A DNA stretch of 27,216 nucleotides from Hyphomicrobium sp. (GTDB lineage: Bacteria > Pseudomonadota > Alphaproteobacteria > Rhizobiales > Hyphomicrobiaceae), in NCBI GenBank assembly GCA_025927515.1, contig JAICLG010000003.1, positions 1 through 27,216 on the forward strand. Direction: 5' to 3'. The position numbers and the translations under genes were made by a program. Positions 1-7,582 of the stretch are shown one piece after another. Below the pieces are notes generated by a model. The model saw nothing but the letters and a program-made list of their open reading frames with translations. It was not told the origin of the DNA and did not search any database. Numbering within the stretch: position 1 is the stretch's first letter; each line of letters starts with the position of its first letter.

Positions 1-30
1 AGATTTACCGTGGCGGAAAATACCCGAGCT

Positions 31-654
31 TTAACCGACGGCCGAGCCGCGCTGTGGCGCATCAAGGGCCCAGCCGATTGCCTGTTCCAGCCGGTCATCG
101 CCCCAAAAAAACTCTTTGTCCTCAGTCGTGAAACTGGGGGCTCCGAAAATACCCAAGGCCTGCGCCGCGTCGGTATTGCGCTTGAGCGTTGTCTTTACGG
201 CCTCTTCCGAACTTGCGGCCCACATCGGCACTGGATCGAGGCCGGCGTTCGTCAGGCATTCCGACAAAACCTCATCGCTTGAAATGTCCCGTCCCAAGGC
301 GAATTGCGCTTCGAAAACAGCGCGCGTGAAAGACTCCGTCGCCGCGAACCTCTGAGCGGCGATCGCCAGCCGCGCGGCCTTGAGACCATTGGCCGGAAAC
401 GTCTCTGGCATGCGAAAGCTCAACCCTCTCGCAGCCGCGATCCTGACGATATCGCGCACCATATAGCGGCCTTTGGCGGGATAAAGATTGAACGGCGACG
501 TCGTCCAGCCATTCTCCTTGAAGATCGGGCCGAGCAGGAACGGCCGCCACTCGACCGCGACGCCCGCGCGTTGCGCCTCGGCATCGATCCGCATCACTGA
601 GAGATACGAGTAAGTCGAAGCAAATTCGTACCAGAAGACGACATTCGGTTTCAT
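31..654 (-). CDS. 2-hydroxychromene-2-carboxylate isomerase family protein
   Basis: A 207-residue protein of the DsbA-like thioredoxin fold, kappa-class GST branch. The family includes the glutathione-dependent 2-hydroxychromene-2-carboxylate isomerase of naphthalene breakdown, but many members have no known substrate. The N-terminus (residues 6-19) reads VFWYEFASTYSYLS, matching the family strand with a Tyr/Ser-rich loop. A Pro after a small hydrophobic turn (FGAPSF, about 168-173) fits the conserved cis-Pro loop, and FWGDDRLEQA near the C-terminus is the family's closing motif. The length is normal. The start ATG is 652-654. The gene is divergent from argG across 148 bases. No aromatic degradation genes lie nearby, so a general glutathione-linked role is as likely as the named reaction. 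Family assignment is firm and substrate unknown. Confidence 0.88.
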   Translation of the reverse strand: MKPNVVFWYEFASTYSYLSVMRIDAEAQRAGVAVEWRPFLLGPIFKENGWTTSPFNLYPAKGRYMVRDIVRIAAARGLSFRMPETFPANGLKAARLAIAAQRFAATESFTRAVFEAQFALGRDISSDEVLSECLTNAGLDPVPMWAASSEEAVKTTLKRNTDAAQALGIFGAPSFTTEDKEFFWGDDRLEQAIGWALDAPQRGSAVG

Positions 655-726
655 CGGGCCCCTACCTTCGTTAAAGCGTCATACTGAACAGCAGAGCGGC
701 GTGTCGCGTTGCCGCTTCGGGCGCTC

Positions 727-754
727 TTGCCGGGAGCGTCGTCACCCCTATAGT
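727..754 (+). promoter_or_regulatory. candidate sigma-70 promoter for argG
   Basis: TTGCCG (727-732) and TATAGT (749-754) are separated by 16 bases, giving 4/6 and 5/6 matches to the -35 and -10 consensus. Transcription would begin near 761 and leave a leader of about 40 bases before the argG ATG. It is a pattern match only. Confidence 0.42.
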
Positions 755-802
755 GCTGCGCGTTTTCCACCTGAACCCACAAATTTTCGAAAGCAGCCCC
801 GC

Positions 803-2032
803 ATGAGCGCCGCGCCTAAGTCCGTCAAGAAAGTCGTTCTCGCCTATTCGGGCGGCCTCGACACGTCGATCATTCTGAAATGGCTGCAGGAGACCTACGG
901 CGCCGAAGTGGTGACGTTCACCGCCGATCTCGGTCAGGGCGAAGAATTGGAACCGGCGCGCAAAAAGGCGCTGATGCTCGGCATCAAGCCTGAGAACATC
1001 TTCGTCGAGGATCTGCGCGAGGAGTTCGTCCGCGATTTCGTCTATCCGATGTTCCGCGCCAACACCGTCTATGAGGGCGTCTATCTGCTCGGCACCTCGA
1101 TCGCGCGCCCGCTGATCGCCAAGAAGCAGATCGAAATTGCGAAGAAAGTCGGCGCCGACGCCGTGTGTCATGGCGCGACCGGCAAGGGCAACGACCAGGT
1201 CCGTTTCGAGCTTGGCTATTATGCGCTCGAACCCGGCATCAAGATCGTTGCGCCCTGGCGTGAGTGGACGTTCAAGGGCCGCGAGGAGCTTTTGAAGTTC
1301 GCGCGCGAGCATCAAATCCCGGTCGCGAAGGACAAGGAAGGCGAGTCGCCTTTCTCCGTCGACGCCAACCTGCTGCATTCCTCGTCCGAGGGCAAAGTCC
1401 TGGAAGATCCCGCGAGGAAGGCTCCGGAGATCGTCTATCAGCGCACGATTTCCCCGATGGCCGCGCCCGACAAGGTGACGACGATCAAGATCGGCTTCGA
1501 GAAAGGCGACGCTGTCACGCTCGATGGCAAGAAGCTTTCGCCCGCGACCATGCTGAAAGCTCTGAACGATCTTGGCCGCAACAACGGCATCGGCCGCATC
1601 GACCTCGTCGAGAACCGCTTCGTCGGCATGAAATCGCGTGGCGTCTATGAGACGCCTGGCGGCACGATCCTGCTTGCGGCGCATCGCGCAATAGAGAGCA
1701 TCACACTCGACCGCGGTGCCGCGCACCTCAAGGACGAGATCATGCCGCGGTATGCCGAGCTGATTTACAACGGCTTCTGGTACGCGCCGGAGCGCGAAAT
1801 GCTGCAGGCGCTGATCGACAAGAGCCAGGAGCACGTCGAGGGCGAAGTCACGCTCGAACTCTATAAGGGCAATGTCATCGTCGTCGGCCGCGAAAGCTCG
1901 AAATCGCTCTATTCGCCGACGCTCGTCACCTTCGAGGATGACAAGGGCGCCTACGACCAGAAGGACGCGCAGGGCTTCATCAAGCTCAACGCGCTGCGGC
2001 TGAGAACCCTCGGAAGCCGAAACAAAAGCTAG
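803..2032 (+). CDS. argG: argininosuccinate synthase
   Basis: Catalyses ATP-dependent joining of citrulline and aspartate to argininosuccinate, the penultimate step of arginine synthesis, in the cytoplasm. The 409-residue product has the usual length. The N-terminal ATP pyrophosphatase loop AYSGGLDTS is at residues 14-22, followed by the DLGQGEE segment and the nucleotide/substrate segment CHGATGKGNDQVRFE. The reading frame is open further upstream to 701, but that extension is Arg/Pro-rich and not family-like, so the ATG at 803 (MSAAPKSVKK) is preferred. The gene stands alone from the rest of the arginine pathway in this window. A candidate promoter lies at 727-754. Confidence is high. Confidence 0.98.
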   Translation: MSAAPKSVKKVVLAYSGGLDTSIILKWLQETYGAEVVTFTADLGQGEELEPARKKALMLGIKPENIFVEDLREEFVRDFVYPMFRANTVYEGVYLLGTSIARPLIAKKQIEIAKKVGADAVCHGATGKGNDQVRFELGYYALEPGIKIVAPWREWTFKGREELLKFAREHQIPVAKDKEGESPFSVDANLLHSSSEGKVLEDPARKAPEIVYQRTISPMAAPDKVTTIKIGFEKGDAVTLDGKKLSPATMLKALNDLGRNNGIGRIDLVENRFVGMKSRGVYETPGGTILLAAHRAIESITLDRGAAHLKDEIMPRYAELIYNGFWYAPEREMLQALIDKSQEHVEGEVTLELYKGNVIVVGRESSKSLYSPTLVTFEDDKGAYDQKDAQGFIKLNALRLRTLGSRNKS

Positions 2033-2075
2033 CCCGATGTAGGACCGCCAAAGCCTGAACCACCAGGAGTCGGCT

Positions 2076-2291
2076 ATGATCGTCATCACGAGGAACGGAC
2101 GCACGACGGTCATCACCGGATGGCGCGAATGGCTCGTTCGGGCCGTCGTGTTCGTGGCCGCGATGCTGGTGCTGGCCATCCTCGTCTTCGTCATGCTCGG
2201 CCTGGCGGTGACCCTTGGCGCTATCGCCATGATCGTCATTCCGGCCGCGATCATCGTCGCGTTGCTCGGCTCCATGTTTTCGCGCCGTTAA
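2076..2291 (+). CDS. small two-helix membrane protein of unknown function
   Basis: A 71-residue protein not recognised beyond its topology. A basic N-terminal segment (about 1-22, with RNGR and WREW) is followed by two hydrophobic stretches, about 24-44 and 46-66, separated by a very short turn, and a C-terminal SRR. This suggests a helical hairpin in the inner membrane. A good ribosome binding site (AGGAG at 2065-2069) precedes the ATG at 2076 by 6 bases, which supports translation. It starts 43 bases after argG, in the same direction, and could be co-transcribed. A 534-codon reading frame on the opposite strand covers it but is a shadow of argG. Confidence 0.7.
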   Translation: MIVITRNGRTTVITGWREWLVRAVVFVAAMLVLAILVFVMLGLAVTLGAIAMIVIPAAIIVALLGSMFSRR

Positions 2292-2438
2292 CATTTTGAC
2301 GGCCGCCGTCACGCTATCGCGTTGACGTGAGATAAGCTTACCCTTGACTCCAGGCACTCCGTCCACGACATGGCGGTTTCGCGCGGGACGGCTGCGCACA
2401 ACGGTTTTGACAGAGCGATGCACGATAAATCCAATACG

Positions 2439-3461
2439 ATGGCGACCACCCGCACCTCGATCACGACACCGGCCGAATGGGCGCCGCAAAAGGCGATCTG
2501 GACGGCGTGGCCCGCCAATGCCCCCGAATGGAACGGCGATCTCGAGTCGCCGCGCCGGGACGTGGCGGCGCTTGTGCGCGCACTTAGCGTCGCCGGCAAC
2601 AAAGTCCGCCTGCTCGCCAACGGTGCGGAAGCCGAAGCTTCCGCACGCGCCGCATTGCCCGTCGACGTCGCCGAGGTCATCCCGGCGAAGTACGGTGACA
2701 TCTGGCTGCGGGATACCGGGCCGATCTTCGCCAACGCCGCATCGGGCGCCGTCGCGCTACGCTTCAAAACCAACAGCTGGGGCGGCAAGTACGACCTGCC
2801 CGATGACGCAACGGTCGGCGACGACATTGCCGGTCTCGCCAAGACGCCGATCCGCCGCTTCGATTTCGTGCTCGAAGGCGGCGCCGTCGATCATGACGGC
2901 GAAGGCACGATCCTGACGACGCGGCAGACGCTGCTCAATCCCAACCGCAATGGCTGGACGAAAGAAGCGGCGGAAGCCGCACTTCGCGAAGCCTTCGGTG
3001 CCCGCAAGATCATCTGGATCGACGAAGGCCTGAAGAACGACCACACCGACGGCCACGTCGACAACATCGCGCGCTTCGTTGCGCCGGGCCGCGTCGTCTG
3101 CCAAGCACCTGCCGGACCCGACGACCCGAACGCCGCAACGCTCGACGCCATCGCGGAAACGCTCGCACGCGAAACCGATGCCGCGGGCCGCAAGCTCGAT
3201 GTCATCCGCATTCCCGGCGTCGGCCTCTACCACAACGCATTGGGCGAAGTTTCACCTGCTTCGCATATGAATTTCATCATCGCCAACGGCGTCGTGGTCG
3301 TGCCGATCTACGGGACTGCGACCGAATCCGATGCGCTGCAAGCGTTGCAAGAGGTCTTCCCAGGCCGCGCGGTTGTCGGCGTATCGTCACGCGGCCTGCT
3401 CGGCTGCGGCGATGCGGGCGGCGGATCGTTTCACTGCATCACACAACAGGAGCCGGCCTGA
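2439..3461 (+). CDS. aguA: agmatine deiminase
   Basis: Hydrolyses agmatine to N-carbamoylputrescine and ammonia, the first step of the arginine decarboxylase route to putrescine. It belongs to the peptidyl-arginine deiminase-like superfamily. Features seen, numbered from ATG 2439 (340 residues), are TPAEWAPQKAIWTAWP near the N-terminus, WLRDTGP, the HTDGHVDN segment with the catalytic His, and GGGSFHCITQQ at the C-terminus, whose Cys (about 333) is the nucleophile. Family members more often have GGGNIHCITQQ; the Ser-Phe change does not touch the catalytic residue. In-frame alternative starts are the ATG at 2418 and an upstream codon at 2370. None has a convincing ribosome binding site, so the start is uncertain. 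The stop overlaps the aguB start, so the two are probably translationally coupled. Confidence 0.94.
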   Translation: MATTRTSITTPAEWAPQKAIWTAWPANAPEWNGDLESPRRDVAALVRALSVAGNKVRLLANGAEAEASARAALPVDVAEVIPAKYGDIWLRDTGPIFANAASGAVALRFKTNSWGGKYDLPDDATVGDDIAGLAKTPIRRFDFVLEGGAVDHDGEGTILTTRQTLLNPNRNGWTKEAAEAALREAFGARKIIWIDEGLKNDHTDGHVDNIARFVAPGRVVCQAPAGPDDPNAATLDAIAETLARETDAAGRKLDVIRIPGVGLYHNALGEVSPASHMNFIIANGVVVVPIYGTATESDALQALQEVFPGRAVVGVSSRGLLGCGDAGGGSFHCITQQEPA

Positions 3462-4327
3462 TGTCGAAGCCGAACCGATCGGTCACCGTCGGCGCCATTC
3501 AGACGTCTTATGGCCACGACCTCAAAACCAATATCGCCAAAACCGAAGCTCTTGTTCGCGAAGCCGCGAAGCAAGGCGCGGAGATTGTTTTGCCGTCAGA
3601 GCTGTTCCAAGGCATCTATTTCTGCACGCGCCAGGACCCGAAGTGGTTCGCGACAGCACATCCGGTCAATGAGCACCCCTGCGTCCTCGCGCTGAAAAAA
3701 GTCGCGAAAGAACTTCGCATCGTGGTCCCGATCTCGTTTTTCGAAAAGGACGGGCCGCGCTACTACAACAGCATCGCGATTGCCGACGCCGACGGCGAGA
3801 TCCTCGGCGTCTATCGCAAGAGCCATATCCCCGATGGTCCGGGCTATCAGGAAAAATACTATTTCCGTCCCGGTGACACCGGCTTCAAAACCTGGGCAAC
3901 GAAGTACGGCCGCATCGGCGTCGGGATCTGCTGGGACCAGTGGTACCCCGAAAGCGCGCGCGCCATGGTGCTTCAGGGCGCAGAAATTCTTTTTTATCCG
4001 ACTGCCATCGGTTCCGAACCCTACGACGCGGCGCTCGACACGCACCTGCAATGGCAGCGCGCGATGCAAGGCCACGCCGTCTCCAACGCCGTCCCGATCG
4101 TTGCTGCCAACCGCATCGGACTCGAAGATAACGACGGTGCCGAGCAGAAATTTTACGGCCACTCCTTCATCACCGATCACCGCGGTGAGCTTGTCGAGAA
4201 GTTCGGCGCCACGGACGAAGGCGTGCTTGTTCGTTCATTCGATCTCAATGAGATCGAGAGCTATCGCGCTGATTGGGGATTTTTCCGCGACCGCCGCACT
4301 GACCTCTATGCGAAAAGTATAATCTAA
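3461..4327 (+). CDS. aguB: N-carbamoylputrescine amidase
   Basis: A nitrilase-superfamily carbon-nitrogen hydrolase that converts N-carbamoylputrescine to putrescine, CO2 and ammonia. The Glu-Lys-Cys triad is visible: Glu47 in LPSELF, Lys120 in YRKSHIPDGPGYQEKYYF, and Cys157 in GICWDQWYPE. The product has 288 residues, standard for AguB. Its ATG shares one base with the aguA stop (TGATG), and the pair forms a complete agmatine-to-putrescine module. The sequence and context agree, so the specific name is well supported. The downstream 176 bases are AT-richer than the genes and contain the palindrome at 4433-4464. Confidence 0.96.
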   Translation: MSKPNRSVTVGAIQTSYGHDLKTNIAKTEALVREAAKQGAEIVLPSELFQGIYFCTRQDPKWFATAHPVNEHPCVLALKKVAKELRIVVPISFFEKDGPRYYNSIAIADADGEILGVYRKSHIPDGPGYQEKYYFRPGDTGFKTWATKYGRIGVGICWDQWYPESARAMVLQGAEILFYPTAIGSEPYDAALDTHLQWQRAMQGHAVSNAVPIVAANRIGLEDNDGAEQKFYGHSFITDHRGELVEKFGATDEGVLVRSFDLNEIESYRADWGFFRDRRTDLYAKSII

Positions 4328-4432
4328 TAGATCCCGACTATCGGATTGCCGCGCGCTGCTGAATTTGCGTGCGCGATGAAATGCGCGCTGAATTAAGCAA
4401 CACTCTCTACACAAATCAAAATACGCGGTTGC

Positions 4433-4464
4433 CGCATGATATAGTTGTGTAACTATATCGTGCG
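4433..4464. promoter_or_regulatory. 32-bp palindrome, candidate ModE-type molybdate operator (Mo-box)
   Basis: The arms CGCATGATATAGTT and AACTATATCGTGCG flank a GTGT centre. They pair over 14 positions with one mismatch (T4437/G4460), and the inner 9 bp are perfect. The core 4437-4460 reads (T)GATATAG...CTATATCG and spans 24 bases. The classical ModE consensus, as remembered, is ATCGCTATATA-N6-TATATAACGAT, which has the same 24-base span between its outer CG dinucleotides and the same inner TATA blocks. TATAGT at 4440-4445 could also serve as a -10 element, so binding would block RNA polymerase. Operator function is inferred from symmetry, position and the Mop gene downstream. No regulator gene is in the window. 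Confidence 0.55.
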
Positions 4465-4503
4465 TTCGGGGGGCACCCGCTAGGAGACGTAGGGGCAATT
4501 TCG

Positions 4504-5863
4504 ATGTCGAAACTGGTTGTGGTCGCAGCAGCGGCCGCGTGCGCCGTCGGCTGGCAAATTTCAGACGCAAATGCACAGGAACCGCCGACCCCGGGCGGCA
4601 ACGTGACCGCGGAAGAAGCAGCCGTTCTCCCGCCCGTCGTCATAAGCTCGCCGAACGAACCGATTGCGCGTAGAGCCGCGCGTCGGGTTTCGTCGGGCGA
4701 AGCCAAGGCGAGCGGCACCGCTCAGAAATCCACGACGACAGCGCAAGGCACCGGTGACAACGGCACTGCGATCGCGCCGCCGGAATACAGCGCCGGAGGA
4801 GACGGAGGCACCGTCGGCCCCGCTATTGGCGCGGGCGTACGCACCGTTCGTAAGCAGCGCCGGACCGAAGTCGACCGAATCGGAACAGACGTGGTCGTTC
4901 GCGCTGGAGAATACGTTCCACGCTACGCGTTTCCTCGATATCGTTGGCGGCTTGAGCTACGACAGGAACGAGGTGTTGAAAGCCGATCCTGGCCTCGACA
5001 AACCGTACGCCGACGCTTGGAACTGGCAGACCGCGGCCATTTATAGCTACAGCGACACTGGCAAGGTCCACGCCGACGTTTCGAGCCGCACGCGCTTCCC
5101 AACGTTGTTCGATCGCTACAGCACGCGTTTCGGTTCAAAGATGCAGGATCCGGACATCGGACCCGAGCGCGCGACAAACTACGAGATCGGCGTCAGCGAT
5201 ATATTCTACCGCAACGTTCACGTCTCCTCGGCCGTCTTCTATTCCAATATCGACGACAGCATTCAAAACGCGTTCACCGCCGCCAACGGTAAAAGCTCAA
5301 TCGTCGGCTACAATGCCAATGGCTACAACTACGGCTTCGAGCTTTCGGCCGATTGGGACATCTCCCGCACTGTGCGCATCGGCGGCAATTACACCTACCT
5401 CGAACGCCATCTGAATTTCGGCGAGGCGGCGGAAGAATTGTCAGATGCCTCCGCAGCTCAGCAGGACGCCATCGCCGCGTCTCAGATCGAAGGATCACCG
5501 CGGCACAAGGCGTTCATCTATCTTGCGTGGCGAGCCAGCGATAAGCTGACATTTACGCCGAGCGTCGAACTCGCCTCGGATCGCACCGCGCTCGTAACCG
5601 GCTGCAGTTCGACGCTCGTCACGACGAGCGGCGGCGCCACGACGAGCGGCAATTGCAATAAAACCGGAGGCTACACCGGCAAGCCGAATTACGTCGATAT
5701 CGGCGCGTACGCGCTCGTAAATTTCCAGGCCGAGTATGCCTTCAATCCAAACACATCGATGACGATCGGCGGCATCAATTTGCTCGATCAAAATTATTCC
5801 TTCGCCGAAGGCTTTCCCGAGTCAGGACGGCAATTCTTTGCTAACCTGCGGGCTCGTTTCTAA
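4504..5863 (+). pseudogene. TonB-dependent outer-membrane receptor, internally deleted and frameshifted
   Basis: The first about 100 codons (frame of ATG 4504) encode a signal peptide (hydrophobic 3-16, cleavage near ANA-QE), then the TonB-box-like LPPVVIS and a Ser/Thr/Ala-rich linker. Past about 4800-4845 this frame becomes Arg-rich nonsense and stops at 5046. From about 4841 the +1 frame carries good beta-barrel sequence (TWSFALENTFH..., VGGLSYDRNEV, GYNYGFELSADW) to a receptor-type C-terminus ending in Phe at 5863. The whole plug domain and the early barrel strands are absent. Complete receptors have roughly 650-800 residues; here about 100 plus 340 remain in two frames. An internal deletion with frameshift is the simplest reading, and an assembly error is possible. 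The barrel half has few internal stops, suggesting a recent event. Confidence 0.82.
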
Positions 5864-5877
5864 GGAGAGCAGCCCAA

Positions 5878-6084
5878 ATGAAAATCAGCGCGAGAAACGT
5901 TCTCAAGGGTAAAGTTGTCGATATCGCCAAAGGTGCAACGACGGCACACGTTCGCATCGACATTGGTGGCGCGATCGTCACCGCGTCGATTACCAATGAA
6001 TCGGTCGATGATTTGGGCCTCGTGAAGGGAATGACGGCATCGGCAGTCATAAAGTCGTCTGACGTCATGGTGGCAGTCGAATAA
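5878..6084 (+). CDS. Mop/molbindin-type TOBE-domain molybdate-binding protein
   Basis: A 68-residue protein consisting of one TOBE (Mop) domain. It opens with MKISARNVLKGKVVDIAKGATTA and has the ITNESVDDLGLVKGMTASAVIKSSDVMVAVE half that closes the molbindin fold. Mop proteins bind molybdate or tungstate oxyanions in the cytoplasm as oligomers and act as storage or buffering proteins. The same domain occurs in ModE and ModC. A strong ribosome binding site (AAGGAGAG, within 5862-5872) precedes the ATG. It lies 14 bases after the receptor remnant and 1 base before the next gene, so the three were probably one operon. Together with the Mo-box-like palindrome this points to molybdenum or tungsten homeostasis. 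Confidence 0.88.
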   Translation: MKISARNVLKGKVVDIAKGATTAHVRIDIGGAIVTASITNESVDDLGLVKGMTASAVIKSSDVMVAVE

Positions 6085-6085
6085 C

Positions 6086-6613
6086 ATGAAAATCGTCAAT
6101 GCCTGGCATATGGCGGCGTGTGCGGCAGCCTTGGCGCTGCCGCTTTCCGCGCACGCCGCTGAAACGGGTGGCTGCGAGAGCTTCGCATGGTCGGTCACAA
6201 CGGAGCGGCAATGGCTGACGTCTGCTGATAGCGAAACGCTCGCGTCCGGCGCGAAAGTATCGGCTCCGCCGGATAAGGCCATCTCGCTGTCATTGCTCCC
6301 GATGGACAAGATTTCCTTTCCCGTCGCTCCAACGAGCCGCCGGAAGAACGACAGCGGCGACCACTACGGCGGCTTTGTCACCTTCGACAGCGTCGGGGAT
6401 CCGGGCATCTATCAGGTATCGCTGCCGATGGCCGGCTGGGTCGACGTCATTCAGGATGGCACAGCGATCAAGTCCGCCGCGCACTCCGGCAAAATGGATT
6501 GTAACGGCGTGCGCAAAACCGTCCGCTTTGCCATCGGTCCAGGCCCGGTGACGGTTGAGATCAGCAATATTCCAAAGGACTCTATCAAGTTTGCAATCCG
6601 GCGTGGAGAATGA
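6086..6613 (+). CDS. exported protein of unknown function in the Mop locus
   Basis: A 175-residue protein with a clear signal peptide (MKIVNAWHMAACAAALALPLSAHA, cut before AETGG). The mature part has two Cys residues (CESFAW near the start and MDCNGVRKTVRF near residue 139) that could form a disulfide. It carries a beta-rich pattern (GIYQVSLPMAGWVDVIQDG, GPVTVEISNIPKDSIKFAI) like a small periplasmic beta-sandwich. From memory, similar short exported proteins in Rhizobiales are sometimes labelled homogentisate 1,2-dioxygenase. Nothing here supports that activity: the true enzyme is over 400 residues and cytoplasmic. It starts 1 base after mop, so it shares its transcript. A role in handling the metal or substrate of the receptor is inferred only. 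Confidence 0.78.
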   Translation: MKIVNAWHMAACAAALALPLSAHAAETGGCESFAWSVTTERQWLTSADSETLASGAKVSAPPDKAISLSLLPMDKISFPVAPTSRRKNDSGDHYGGFVTFDSVGDPGIYQVSLPMAGWVDVIQDGTAIKSAAHSGKMDCNGVRKTVRFAIGPGPVTVEISNIPKDSIKFAIRRGE

Positions 6614-6670
6614 CGCTTCGGGGGCCTTGGGCATTGACGAAACCCATCGCAATGCCGAAGGCTCGCCTGC

Positions 6671-7405
6671 ATGAACATTCTCGATGACACGCCGCGACTG
6701 GAGCTGTTCCGCCTCGGAAGCGTTTCAGTCAAGATCGACGTAACCTTCATTCTGGTGCCGCTGTTTCTCATCGGCATCTTGCAGCAGGCGCCGCTCGCGA
6801 TTGCAGGCCCAGCCTTCGCGGCGATCGTCGCGGGCGTGTTCTTCTCGGTTCTGTTTCACGAATTGGGCCACACGGCGCTCGCTCGGATATTCGGCGTTCC
6901 CGTCGGGGAAATCCTCGTCGGCGGCTTCTACGGCTACGCGCGGATGCTCGAGGCACCCCAGTCGACTGCGGCGAATATCATTATCTTGTTCGCGGGCCCG
7001 TTGGCGAATGCCCTGCTTTTCCTCGGCCTTTGGCACCTGCTCGGCTCACCCGAGGTGACCTACTCCGGCCACTTCAACTTCACCGAACGCCCGTATTGGC
7101 TCGCCGACAAGCCCTGGCTCCTTTATGCGACCATGACGCTCGCGCGGATCAATCTGGCGATGGCGATCTTCAATCTGCTGCCTGCCTTTCCGCTCGACGG
7201 CGGCCGCATCTATCGCGATATCGCGGGAACCGTTGTGCCGCGGGTCACGGCCGCCAAGATCGTTGCCGCACTTGGCGTCGCCGTCGGCCTTTGGGCCGCC
7301 GTTACCGGCCTGCGCATCGATCTCGTGCTGACGCTCATCGGCGCCCAGATCGCCATCGTCAACTGGGCGATCCTGAAGCAACCGGCGGATGCCGAGCAGC
7401 TTTAG
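6671..7405 (+). CDS. M50 (site-2 protease family) intramembrane zinc metalloprotease
   Basis: A 244-residue multi-pass protein with the zinc-binding motif HELGH at residues 63-67 inside a membrane helix. The second M50 signature NLLPAFPLDGGR is at 168-179, where Asp176 would be the third zinc ligand. About five to six hydrophobic segments are visible. It has no PDZ domain (unlike RseP) and no CBS domain, and resembles the compact SpoIVFB-like group. Such enzymes cut transmembrane substrates; the substrate here is unknown. ATG 6671 is preceded by GAAGG at a usable distance. It is 57 bases after the exported protein, in the same direction, but probably has a separate function. Confidence 0.92.
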   Translation: MNILDDTPRLELFRLGSVSVKIDVTFILVPLFLIGILQQAPLAIAGPAFAAIVAGVFFSVLFHELGHTALARIFGVPVGEILVGGFYGYARMLEAPQSTAANIIILFAGPLANALLFLGLWHLLGSPEVTYSGHFNFTERPYWLADKPWLLYATMTLARINLAMAIFNLLPAFPLDGGRIYRDIAGTVVPRVTAAKIVAALGVAVGLWAAVTGLRIDLVLTLIGAQIAIVNWAILKQPADAEQL

Positions 7406-7582
7406 CGTTGCGCGTTGGAGCCGGCCCGCCCATTTGCCAAAACCGGTCTGGCCGGTCATATCTCGGCCCGATCTTGCTGGCCGAGTCCGCCGAACGGCCG
7501 CGCTCTGTCGCCGTCCGGCCACCAAAGCCGGAAGCTTCCATGATCTACAATCCGCTTGCCCAATTTCGGAACGGCCGATCTG

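Noticed and set aside
671..2275. 534-codon open frame on the minus strand across argG
   Set aside because: Its sequence is repetitive in Arg/Asp/Leu as expected for an antisense shadow of a GC-rich gene, and argG on the plus strand is unmistakable.
4504..5863. Programmed frameshift to join the two receptor halves
   Set aside because: A frameshift alone cannot restore the missing plug domain and early barrel strands, and no slippery sequence with downstream structure was seen.
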